A stretch of 64,000 bases of DNA from Bacillus changyiensis (lineage in GTDB: Bacteria > Bacillota > Bacilli > Bacillales > Bacillaceae). This document shows, piece after piece, positions 56,469 to 64,000 of this stretch. A program made the position numbers and the translations under genes. The number at the start of each line of letters is the position of its first letter. Positions within the stretch are counted from its first letter, which is position 1. The notes below the pieces were generated by a model. It did no database searches and had not been told where the DNA came from. It saw only the letters and a list, made by a program, of their open reading frames with translations. The stretch covers positions 434,001-498,000 of the forward strand of contig NZ_JAQFWW010000001.1 in assembly GCF_027706145.1 (NCBI RefSeq), given 5' to 3'.

Positions 56469-56494
56469 AAAAGTCCTTTATTTAAAGGACTTTT
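56469..56494 (-). terminator. terminator overlapping the end of the rok-like gene
   Basis: Stem AAAAGTCCTTT/AAAGGACTTTT around ATTT, covering the stop codon. The following minus-strand T tract is interrupted. Confidence 0.6.
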
Positions 56495-56984
56495 CGGAAA
56501 TCAGTTCTTGTTCTTTACTTAACATATAGCGACCACGATCAGGTTTCTTCACCTCTGGATGGTGCTTCATCAAGCCTTGCATAAAGGTTGTCATATTCAT
56601 GATTGGAATGCCTGTTTCTTTTTCAATCTCCACCCGAAGGTCTGTCCCTCTAATCCCCTCTTTGTATGTATTCAATACTTTTAAGGCTGCCTCTCGATGA
56701 ATAGAAGTTTTTGATCTGTGAATTTGTTCTTTTGTATTTAGCATGAAAGAAGACTTTTCCGTTTCAGAATGTTTATTGACTTCTTTAAATTTTTGCGCAG
56801 TTGCGCTGGCTAATTCAATCAACGATGACTTTTTGTTTACTGAAGGAAGTTGATTTGCTCCATCTAATTCACGTAGTTTTGCATAAATTTGATTTCGTTC
56901 TTTTTGAAATTCTCGTATAACGGTAATCTCAGTATGGTTTAGTTGCTCAAGCCTTAAGCGCAATGCATCTCTTTCATTAAACAT
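56478..56984 (-). CDS. rok: Rok-family nucleoid protein / xenogeneic silencer
   Basis: A 168-residue protein. The N-terminus MFNERDALRLRLEQLNHTEI and IREFQKERNQIYAKLRELDG is the Rok coiled-coil oligomerisation domain. A variable linker (45-90) leads to a C-terminal winged helix (95-160) with GIPIMNMTTFMQGLMKHHPEVKKPDRGRYML, the Rok DNA-binding pattern. Rok binds AT-rich, often foreign DNA and represses comK and acquired genes in B. subtilis. It lies among accessory genes, so it may be either the main rok or an acquired sRok-like copy. ATG at 56984; upstream sequence GGAGATGGG. Confidence 0.85.
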   Translation of the reverse strand: MFNERDALRLRLEQLNHTEITVIREFQKERNQIYAKLRELDGANQLPSVNKKSSLIELASATAQKFKEVNKHSETEKSSFMLNTKEQIHRSKTSIHREAALKVLNTYKEGIRGTDLRVEIEKETGIPIMNMTTFMQGLMKHHPEVKKPDRGRYMLSKEQELISEKSFK

Positions 56985-57064
56985 AATCCCATCTCCTAAA
57001 AAATTAGTTTTGATTATAGTTTATAGGACTTTTTTAACTTTCACAATTGATTTTTTAGGACTAT

Positions 57065-58516
57065 TTATAACTGGATAAAACTTTTTTGATTTACTTCATA
57101 TGCAGCTCTTATCCCTGATTCTATTGCACCTTGCATCCACCCATGAGTAAGTGAAGTATGTTCTCCTGCAAAATGTATCCTCCCTTCAGGTGTAGGGATA
57201 TAAGGATATAGTTCTAATTCTTGTCCTGGTTCGAAAACTGTAAAAGCTCCAATTGAATAAGGATTTTGGCTCCAACTAAAAGGAACTCCTCTGACAAATT
57301 CAGAATAAACTTGATTCCCATATATTTCCGACAAATCCTTCAAAACATAATGAATACGTTCTCCCATGGAAAGACCATCCCATGTCAATGCATCATCTGC
57401 CCATGTATAGCTTGCTAAAATGACAGCCGGTCCTCCTGTCCCTATTCCATAACTAGGATAGTATGTAAAACGGATTGGCAAGTCAGTTATTAATCGGCCG
57501 CCAAACTGCCCCTCCCTTTCCCAAAATCTGCTCTTAAACTCGATACCGATTTTTGTTGCAGCTGTATAGTTGAGTTCACGAATCGCCTTCCGTTTATAAT
57601 AAGAAAAAGTATGATATGGTTCGACTTTTACAAATCGCAAAGTTGTAAAAGGGATCGTCACAATCGCAAGATCACCCGTTACTGAACAACGTTGCCCAGT
57701 TTGTTGATCCATACAATGAATTGTGACATTGTTTTGAAACTGAGAAATTTTATCCATTTTTCGGCACAAGTGAATATTTTCATTTAATTGCGGAAGAAAT
57801 GCATGTGGCAAACGGTCCATGCCGCCTGTTATCTCATAGAAACGGGTTGTTGATGTAAAAAAGATTGATTCTCGCAGTACTTCAATAAGAGACATCCCCA
57901 TATAAGCCTCCATATCGAGAAGGACACCCATCATATCAATTGCACCGGTTGAAAAATGAGAGTATAAAAACGATCTTAACGATTGATTTCTAAATTGATA
58001 CTCTACAATCTTCCAGTTTGTTTCTGGATTTTGTTTGATAAAATTGAAGATCGGATCAAAGACGGTATTCAACAGTTCTTCAGCCGTTTTTCCTTGTTCA
58101 TGTGGGGCTACTGGATATTTTAAAATACTCGGATTTCTTTCAAAACTTTCGAGACGTGTTTTAATCCCATTTACATAAATGATATCCTGTGGAGTACGAT
58201 TAATAAATATTTGAATAGGTAACTTAAACTTTTTAATATATGCTAAAGTTAAAAAATGGTTTTCTGGAATACGCATGGGCCCAGCATTGAAGTGCAGCCC
58301 ATGGCTAAAAGGGAATCGCGCAGTGTAAACACGTCCTCCTATTCTATTATTCCCTTCTAAAATGGTCACTTTGTGACCGGCATCCTTTAATAAGGATCCT
58401 GCCACAAGCCCAGCCAGTCCAGCACCAATGATAACGATATGTTTAGGAAACTGTGATGTTTCTAGACCATTTGTAATCATATTCAACATATCTTTTTCCA
58501 TTAATTTAGCATTCAT
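57065..58516 (-). CDS. flavin monoamine oxidase / L-amino-acid oxidase family (YobN-like)
   Basis: FAD-dependent oxidase of 483 residues. The dinucleotide-binding motif VIIGAGLAGLVAG lies near residue 30, followed by ILEGNNRIGGRVYTARF. The conserved Arg and Gly of the substrate site are in GPMRIPENH. The C-terminal FAD motif reads GRIHFAGEHTSLTHGWMQGAIESG. It resembles B. subtilis YobN. Such enzymes oxidise an L-amino acid or amine to an imino product with H2O2. I chose the ATG at 58516; a GTG at 58528 lies too close to the AGAGGG upstream. The next minus-strand gene upstream encodes a sulfotransferase. Confidence 0.83.
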   Translation of the reverse strand: MNAKLMEKDMLNMITNGLETSQFPKHIVIIGAGLAGLVAGSLLKDAGHKVTILEGNNRIGGRVYTARFPFSHGLHFNAGPMRIPENHFLTLAYIKKFKLPIQIFINRTPQDIIYVNGIKTRLESFERNPSILKYPVAPHEQGKTAEELLNTVFDPIFNFIKQNPETNWKIVEYQFRNQSLRSFLYSHFSTGAIDMMGVLLDMEAYMGMSLIEVLRESIFFTSTTRFYEITGGMDRLPHAFLPQLNENIHLCRKMDKISQFQNNVTIHCMDQQTGQRCSVTGDLAIVTIPFTTLRFVKVEPYHTFSYYKRKAIRELNYTAATKIGIEFKSRFWEREGQFGGRLITDLPIRFTYYPSYGIGTGGPAVILASYTWADDALTWDGLSMGERIHYVLKDLSEIYGNQVYSEFVRGVPFSWSQNPYSIGAFTVFEPGQELELYPYIPTPEGRIHFAGEHTSLTHGWMQGAIESGIRAAYEVNQKSFIQL

Positions 58517-58604
58517 GTGAAGAGGCACCCTCTTTCACTCAGAAGTATATTTAGCATTATATTCAGTGAAAAGAGTGCCTAGCACTTAATGGTCTAGTCT
58601 AAAT

Positions 58605-59273
58605 TCAATTACGTGTCCATTTCTGAAGTTCAATTTTCATATTGTGATCTAATGATTGTAAACGATTTTCGAAATTTTTCTTTGCCACTTGATATAGTTG
58701 TATATCTAGCTGATTTGCCTGTTCAATTTTTTTAATCGTTTCCTTAGAGATTAATTCTTTTGTTGGTTTTTTCGTGTTTACATTCACTTTTGGACAATTC
58801 ATATTTTTCCAGCCCATTATTTCTTTTAATAAAAATAAAGATTGTTTAAACATTTCTGTAATTCCGTAAAAAGTAAATTGATCCATATTGATGATCGCCT
58901 GCTCAAGATCTGCTTGACCACCAGTCACAAAGCGTGTTTGCAAATTTGACCGTTCAGCTGATTGGGCAAACTCTTCTAAGCTCCCTAAATGATCGTAGTG
59001 TAAAACATCTTTGAGATAAAAATAATTTGAGATGACGCGGTCAACCGGGTCACGAAACATGGTAATGTAATGACAAGGTCCTAATTCCTGGTGTTGACCG
59101 TAAAGATTATGTCCTAGTATACATTTTATGTGCTCATTTATTTCTGGTGTTTCATTTGGGTTACTCACCAAAATGCACTCGTCTCGGCTATAATTTTGAT
59201 AAATAAATAGATTTAATGAAGAACCAGCTGTTTTTGGGATATGGACAAAAACTAACCGTTTATCTTTATTCAA
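58605..59273 (-). CDS. sulfotransferase family protein
   Basis: Cytoplasmic PAPS-dependent sulfotransferase-like protein of 222 residues. The 5'-phosphosulfate loop is VHIPKTAGSSLN near residue 10 and the 3'-phosphate motif FRDPVDRVISNYFYL near 72. It would sulfate a polysaccharide, lipid or small molecule. The start is TTG with GAAGGTGAT upstream. Sulfotransferases are uncommon in this part of Bacillus genomes, and the gene appears acquired. Confidence 0.8.
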   Translation of the reverse strand: MNKDKRLVFVHIPKTAGSSLNLFIYQNYSRDECILVSNPNETPEINEHIKCILGHNLYGQHQELGPCHYITMFRDPVDRVISNYFYLKDVLHYDHLGSLEEFAQSAERSNLQTRFVTGGQADLEQAIINMDQFTFYGITEMFKQSLFLLKEIMGWKNMNCPKVNVNTKKPTKELISKETIKKIEQANQLDIQLYQVAKKNFENRLQSLDHNMKIELQKWTRN

Positions 59274-59407
59274 TCAGATCACCTTCTTTTTTTTATTTTT
59301 ACAATATATGCATTAAAATTCGACTTGAAAGTGTGGTTGACGATAGGAATTTTTCAAAGGTGGACAAATAGGGCTGAATAAAAAAATCCTTAGCCACTTT
59401 TTATGGG

Positions 59408-59830
59408 CTAGGATTTTTTTAAGCGAATTTGAATGAGTTGAAATGCATCTTCTAAAACTGACCTGTTTTTAACCTCAATCATCAGCCATTGTCCAAGATG
59501 TGAAGAAGGTGTTTTCTTGTACAGTTCCTGAATATACGGGGTACAGGTTTGCACGATCATATCAGCTTCATGCTTTTCTTTTGTACCAATCACAACCAGT
59601 ACGATGAAATATCCTTTCATTGGATATAATGTACATAGCGATTTTCCACTTTTTTTGTACTTTACATTCCATCCTTTTTGTAATGAACACTTACTATACT
59701 CTAATTTCGGTATAATTTTATAATGATTTTCAATAAACCGCTGGCACTCACCCCATAAATCATGATTCACATATGCTGTGATATCTTCAAGTGTAGGTTG
59801 ATGACTTTTATCAAAGACTTGATCCCACAT
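59408..59830 (-). CDS. DUF3788 family protein
   Basis: A 140-residue protein of the DUF3788 family: WNVKYKKSGKSLCTLYPMKGYFIVLVVIG and HLGQWLMIEVKN are characteristic. It starts two bases after the stop codon of the upstream AraC-type regulator gene, so it is its operon partner. The family's role is not known, but GyrI-like small-molecule binding is a common idea for its neighbours. Confidence 0.78.
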   Translation of the reverse strand: MWDQVFDKSHQPTLEDITAYVNHDLWGECQRFIENHYKIIPKLEYSKCSLQKGWNVKYKKSGKSLCTLYPMKGYFIVLVVIGTKEKHEADMIVQTCTPYIQELYKKTPSSHLGQWLMIEVKNRSVLEDAFQLIQIRLKKS

Positions 59831-59832
59831 TG

Positions 59833-60720
59833 TTATTCATCCTTTCGCTGTTTGAACCATATTTCCATAGAAGATGTTTCAGGTTCATTTTCACAATATA
59901 TTTCAACCATAAACGGTTCTACGATTACATTATTTTTTTGGAGCCAAGTGCCGTACATATAATGAACAGCTTTATCGAGAGCATCTCTTGTTAAATGATA
60001 GAAGTCTTCGGCTTCAAAATAACAAACAATGTAATCCCCTTCAAACAGTATAAATTCCGAGAAATTTTTCAGCCCTTCAAAATGATCAACTTCGGCACCA
60101 ACAAAATAGTTTAAATACCCTTCGCGGTGACTAGGGCGACCAACTCCAATTTCTTCTTTTTTGAAAACATCAACCCTTTTCTTTTTGATATGGAAGTCGT
60201 GCCATAATTCAGCTAAGTGATCAATGCTAGGATGATTTGAAAACGGGGTTTCAATTGATAATCCAGCAAAAAACCGGTTTTTTTCTAAGTGTTTCCGGTA
60301 GACTTCCAATACAACTCCATCAGCAATAAGGGGCATTTTTTCATCAACCAACCGATATTTTAAAGAAATATCAGGTTTATTAAAGTGTGATAAAGGTCTT
60401 GGATGTTTACGATACATTTCAGGTGTAATCGTGTACACATCTTTAAAACTACGTGTAAATGTTTCATGATTTTCAAACCCTACGTTAAATCCAATATCAA
60501 TAATTTTTTGATCCGTATTCTCTAGCATTGTTGCTGCTTTTGCTAAACGTCTGAGCTTTACATATTCCATAACCGGCTTTCCAACTAATCGGCTAAAAAT
60601 CCTTTGATAATAAAATGGTGACAAACAGGCGATATTCGCTAATTCTTTGATTTTCAATTCCTCTGACAAATGAGTTTCAATATGCGACAATGTTTTTTGA
60701 ACCAATTCCCATGTTTCCAT
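59833..60720 (-). CDS. AraC-family regulator with GyrI-like effector domain
   Basis: A 295-residue activator. The N-terminal double helix-turn-helix of AraC (residues 5-105) includes IKELANIACLSPFYYQRIFSRLVG and DIGFNVGFENHETFTRSF. A C-terminal GyrI-like domain (about 125-290) probably binds a small hydrophobic compound, as in Rob and BmrR-like proteins. ATG at 60720 after AGGAGGTG. Cotranscribed with the DUF3788 gene. Confidence 0.88.
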   Translation of the reverse strand: METWELVQKTLSHIETHLSEELKIKELANIACLSPFYYQRIFSRLVGKPVMEYVKLRRLAKAATMLENTDQKIIDIGFNVGFENHETFTRSFKDVYTITPEMYRKHPRPLSHFNKPDISLKYRLVDEKMPLIADGVVLEVYRKHLEKNRFFAGLSIETPFSNHPSIDHLAELWHDFHIKKKRVDVFKKEEIGVGRPSHREGYLNYFVGAEVDHFEGLKNFSEFILFEGDYIVCYFEAEDFYHLTRDALDKAVHYMYGTWLQKNNVIVEPFMVEIYCENEPETSSMEIWFKQRKDE

Positions 60721-60782
60721 AAAGTACACCTCCTATCTTTAAGATAGCAAATGATAATTCATAATTCTTGATCTACAATGCT

Positions 60783-61916
60783 CTATTCATTGCAAAAGGA
60801 ATTTTTATTTTCAAATTCTTCTAAAAGAGCTCGTCCTTTGTCTGTCTTCCGCAGATGAACCAAATCTACAAAATAGCGAATATCAGAGATATCATTCCAA
60901 CCAAGATCTAGAGCGAGCTGCAGATACTTTAACGAAAGATCTGATCTGTCAGCTAATGAATAGCCACATGAAAGTAGGAAATGATGCCGTTTATCTAATT
61001 CTCCAAGAGCTTGGGCTTGTTTTATATAGTTGTTAGCTTCAGTTACATTTCCACCATATCTTAATCGATGATAAGCACAGAAAACAAAATGATCTAATGG
61101 ATTGTACAAGAATACAAAAGCAGTATAATACTGTCGGTTGGTGAAGCCAACTTTTTCTGCTAATTTAATGGATGACACACGAAAATCTTCTGTTCTCCAA
61201 TGAGGCATTCGCCCTTGACGGAGGCATTCATCGAGAAACGCTCGCGCAGCTAATAGAGCATATCCTTTCCCGCGATCAAAATAATTGTATGTATCAATCC
61301 CTATTTCAACATCAGTATCTGTTGCAAAAACAGATACACAACTGGATCTCACTTTTTCTTCGCGAATGACTACATAACCAAATCCTTTTTTGATAAACAT
61401 GTCAGGCGATTCCCAAAAATCCACAACACTTTCCAAGATTTCTTCAAACCTTTGTTCTGACAGCATGTCTAAAGTAATACGCTTGACTTCCACATGAGAG
61501 GGTATCGATACGTTTGGCGATTTTATGTAAAGGTCAGGATCAAAACTAAACGTAACCCTTTCATATGGTTTTGGAAGAAACATCTGTAAATGTTTCTGAA
61601 CTACTTGTCTCCATTTTGACTCTGGCCATAGTTCCACCTGAAAAAAATGATCATTTATCCGCTCAGCCTCAGGGGCGATCACTTCTTTAATATAAGTTGG
61701 AAGCTTAGTAACAAAATCAGGCTGAGGGTTACCTAATAGATAAAAAATTTCTTGCTCTGCCCAGACTAGCGCACAATTGGGCTTACTCAAATGATCGACA
61801 TAAATGCGACCATGATGATGCCCTTCGATTATACCGTTCAGAATAGGGTGACGCTTATCGTGAAGAAGTGACCGGATAAGCTTAAAATCTTTTTTCTGTC
61901 TTAATTGATGAATCAT
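60783..61916 (-). CDS. GNAT acetyltransferase, ZmaR-like
   Basis: A 377-residue protein with a GNAT domain in its middle (about 140-280). The acetyl-CoA loop is DRGKGYALLAARAFLDECL near residue 212. A helical-repeat tail follows from about 300. The size and N-terminal half (RHPILNGIIEGHHHGRIYVD) resemble the zwittermicin A self-resistance enzyme ZmaR. The substrate here is unknown. I chose the ATG at 61916 with GGGAGG about 11 nt upstream; an ATG at 61976 would add 20 residues but has no ribosome binding site. Confidence 0.75.
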   Translation of the reverse strand: MIHQLRQKKDFKLIRSLLHDKRHPILNGIIEGHHHGRIYVDHLSKPNCALVWAEQEIFYLLGNPQPDFVTKLPTYIKEVIAPEAERINDHFFQVELWPESKWRQVVQKHLQMFLPKPYERVTFSFDPDLYIKSPNVSIPSHVEVKRITLDMLSEQRFEEILESVVDFWESPDMFIKKGFGYVVIREEKVRSSCVSVFATDTDVEIGIDTYNYFDRGKGYALLAARAFLDECLRQGRMPHWRTEDFRVSSIKLAEKVGFTNRQYYTAFVFLYNPLDHFVFCAYHRLRYGGNVTEANNYIKQAQALGELDKRHHFLLSCGYSLADRSDLSLKYLQLALDLGWNDISDIRYFVDLVHLRKTDKGRALLEEFENKNSFCNE

Positions 61917-62076
61917 CGTAGGATTTGCCTCCCTTATATTTGATACTCGCTTGGAAGTTGCAATTTTTGATGTCATGTTCGTGGAAGTTTTTCAATTCCC
62001 AAGTTATCTATCTAGACACATTCCCTAAACACAATACATAAAATAATTGGTAAATCGTTGTGAAAGGATTGAGAAT

Positions 62077-62592
62077 ATGTATTATATGCCTCTTCCCTGC
62101 CCGTACTATGTTCATATACCAGTTTATTATGAGTCAGGACATACAACCAGATCTAACGGTACTGCAAATAGAAAAGATTATGGATCAAGACCATTTGTCA
62201 TTGATATCAATCAAGCTACAAAACAAAACGATAAGTATCGTACTGCTTTATGGACAGGAACTCATTTGCAAGTTACTTTAATGAGCCTCAATGTCGGTGA
62301 AGATATTGGTTTAGAAATGCACCCGAATGTCGATCAATTCTTACGTGTTGAACAAGGTCAAGGATTAGTTCGAATGGGTAAAAACAAATATCAATTAAAT
62401 TTTATAAGAAATGTCTCTGATGATACAGCAATCATGATACCTGCCGGAACATGGCACAACCTTACAAACACAGGTAGGGTTCCCCTAAAACTTTACTCAA
62501 TATATGCACCTCCCAACCATCCATTTGGTACTGTTCATGTAACCAAAGCTGATGCATTAGCTGCAGAAAGACAAAAGATTTCAACTTTTTAA
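62077..62592 (+). CDS. cupin domain protein
   Basis: A 171-residue protein with an unusual N-terminus, MYYMPLPCPYYVHIPVYY, and one cupin barrel (about 65-155). Metal-site motifs are EMHPNVDQFLRVEQGQGLVRMG and IPAGTWHNLTNTG. The first motif has the order H-P-N-x-x-Q with no second His, so metal ligation may be incomplete. The enzyme reaction is unknown; Tyr/Pro-rich N-termini occur in spore coat proteins. ATG after GAAAGGATTGAG. Confidence 0.78.
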   Translation: MYYMPLPCPYYVHIPVYYESGHTTRSNGTANRKDYGSRPFVIDINQATKQNDKYRTALWTGTHLQVTLMSLNVGEDIGLEMHPNVDQFLRVEQGQGLVRMGKNKYQLNFIRNVSDDTAIMIPAGTWHNLTNTGRVPLKLYSIYAPPNHPFGTVHVTKADALAAERQKISTF

Positions 62593-62602
62593 AACAAAGC
62601 AA

Positions 62603-62637
62603 AAAAAGGGTTTTGTCAGACCGACTTAACCCCTTTT
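62603..62637. terminator. bidirectional terminator between the cupin and MFS genes
   Basis: Arms AAAAGGGTT/AACCCCTTT around a 16-nt loop between convergent genes; T runs on both strands. Confidence 0.65.
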
Positions 62638-63872
62638 GACTTTATTAGATCTGTTCGTTGAGCTTCCCCAAGTTTTGTAAACAATAGAATTGCTATTCCT
62701 GCAAGAATTTCAATCAGCCCTCCTCCAGCAATCACCGGACCTGCACCTACTAAAGTCGCTACATATCCCCCTACTAAGGAACCGATTGGAATCATCACAT
62801 ATGAAATCATATTAATCACTGCAAAAACCAACGGTTGATCTTCATCTTCAACTGACATTTGAATGATGGTATGTTCAGGAATATTAATTGCACTAATACT
62901 AGCCCCTAGTGCAAATGCTGCAATAAACATCAGTGACAATAGCGTGTTCATACCTGTGATCAAAAAAGCAACTCCTTCGATTATTCCAGCCGTAACAAAC
63001 ACTAGACCATACCGATTCACTTTTATTTTAGCAAGCAAATATCCCAATAAAAACGCTCCACCTGCTGTGGTAATTCTTAATAAAGAGTGAACAATAGGTC
63101 CACCATTTAAATCTTCTGATATATAAACTGCTGCTAGTGCTTCCCATGGAGCAGATGCTAGATTTGAAAAAACACAATAAATCGCTAATGGATATAGAAC
63201 ATGGTGCCGACGGACAAGTGTAAACCCTCTTTTCAATTTACTAAGATATGTACTTGTTTTTCTTGATGCTTTCATTTTAACGTCATTGTTTCTCTTTACA
63301 TAATCAATACATAAAACCAAACTAGCTGAAATCATGTAAAGTATAAGTGGGATAAACATTGTATTTGCTGCGCCGATCAACATGATTAAAATCCCACCAA
63401 GAGTAACCGCGGCTAGTCTTACAATATGTTCAGATGACTGAATAATCGCATTTGCTTTTTGAATATAATCTTCTTTCACAATTTTCGGAATCAAGGAGAC
63501 AGACGCAGGATTGTAACAAGCTCCTGTAGCCGAATGGATAAGCATGAGTAAAATAATAAACCACAGTGGTGAAAAACCACTAAAATAGCAGGTAGGAATA
63601 ATAAGCATGAGAGAGGCTCTTGTCATATCTGCAAAAAACATCCAAAGTTTTAAAGTGTTTATTTTCATCAGTGGTGTAATGATTGGCCCTAGTAACGCTT
63701 GAGGTAGAAAAGATACAGCGATTAATAACGCTGTTCCAATAGCCCCTTTTCCATCAAAAATCAGAAACCACAAAATGGAATTCATTGCAAAATTGTCTGC
63801 AGTTATTTTGATTAATTTAGAAGAAAAAAGAAAGGTAAAGTTTTTTTGCCAAATACTGTTCTCTTTCGGCAA
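62616..63872 (-). CDS. MFS transporter, MFS_3 (macrolide-efflux-like) group
   Basis: Membrane exporter of 418 residues with about 12 hydrophobic helices. Features of the group are NPASVSLIPKIVKEDYIQKANAIIQSSEHIVRLAAV near residue 120 and GASISAINIPEHTIIQ in the C-terminal half. It probably exports a drug or secondary metabolite, with substrate unknown. Start ATG after GGAGGG. A 128-bp upstream region up to the window end shows no further gene. Confidence 0.82.
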   Translation of the reverse strand: MPKENSIWQKNFTFLFSSKLIKITADNFAMNSILWFLIFDGKGAIGTALLIAVSFLPQALLGPIITPLMKINTLKLWMFFADMTRASLMLIIPTCYFSGFSPLWFIILLMLIHSATGACYNPASVSLIPKIVKEDYIQKANAIIQSSEHIVRLAAVTLGGILIMLIGAANTMFIPLILYMISASLVLCIDYVKRNNDVKMKASRKTSTYLSKLKRGFTLVRRHHVLYPLAIYCVFSNLASAPWEALAAVYISEDLNGGPIVHSLLRITTAGGAFLLGYLLAKIKVNRYGLVFVTAGIIEGVAFLITGMNTLLSLMFIAAFALGASISAINIPEHTIIQMSVEDEDQPLVFAVINMISYVMIPIGSLVGGYVATLVGAGPVIAGGGLIEILAGIAILLFTKLGEAQRTDLIKSKGVKSV

Positions 63873-64000
63873 TTGAAGCCCTCCTTGGTTCTATCATTTT
63901 ACATAATATGTTATTTTAATACATTATCTTATTTGTTGTGACCAAGTCAAGATGATATTTTGAAACAATCTTTCCAAATTTGTCTGCTATTATTTCTGGC

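Overview
The window is chromosomal DNA from a Bacillus of the subtilis/licheniformis/pumilus broad group. The evidence is gene content and order: parE-parC, plsY, tlp-sspN, citB, sspO-sspP-cotM-yneK, ccdC-yneI, ynzD, yneF, sirA, tkt, ynzC-yneB-yneA, lexA and thyA follow the order known from Bacillus subtilis, with several spore-specific genes, frequent TTG/GTG starts with strong ribosome binding sites, and Bacillus-type SOS, CcpC and Fnr sites. I cannot name the species from the sequence alone.

Layout. 1-2.1 kb: end of a valine catabolism operon (methylmalonate-semialdehyde dehydrogenase, enoyl-CoA hydratase, 3-hydroxyisobutyryl-CoA hydrolase). 2.2-7.7 kb: an accessory block with a Vat-type acetyltransferase, a drug-type ABC exporter and its frameshifted MerR/TipA-like regulator, and an orphan ornithine-carbamoyltransferase-like gene. 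7.7-9.8 kb: cellulase eglS and a YngL-like protein. 9.9-27.2 kb: an anaerobic nitrate/nitric oxide island: ric, norB, a Crp-family regulator, DUF2164, narK, fnr, ywiC, arfM, a radical SAM/SPASM gene, DUF1858, a DUF438 hemerythrin/PAS protein and narGHJI. Eight promoters in it share one geometry: an Fnr-type dyad followed, 21 nt later, by a -10 hexamer. 27.2-31.7 kb: a Pro-rich repeat protein, alsT, two small membrane proteins, an IS3-like remnant and an acetoin reductase gene. 31.8-52.1 kb: the conserved core from parC to thyA. 52.1-64 kb: an accessory, mostly minus-strand stretch with a prohibitin-like protein, DUF2935, a secreted protein, a Rok-family silencer, a flavin amine oxidase, a sulfotransferase, an AraC regulator, a ZmaR-like acetyltransferase, a cupin and an MFS transporter.

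How it works together. In the island, Fnr (C-terminal Cys cluster and Asp140 visible) would switch on nitrate uptake (NarK), nitrate reduction (NarGHI with chaperone NarJ), the modulator ArfM, nitric oxide reduction (NorB) and Fe-S repair (Ric). The radical SAM/SPASM, DUF1858 and DUF438 genes carry the same type of promoter and so probably belong to the same response. In B. subtilis the nar genes lie elsewhere, while alsT and the cellulase gene are neighbours; here the island lies between them.

Two genes are visibly broken: yneR by a 7-bp tandem duplication and the MerR regulator by a frameshift near its 3' end. ccdA, expected just upstream of yneI, is not there. Several small genes are annotated from reading the sequence: sspN, an FbpB-like gene, sspO, sspP, ynzD, a 41-residue membrane peptide and a 47-residue membrane protein coupled to the prohibitin-like gene.
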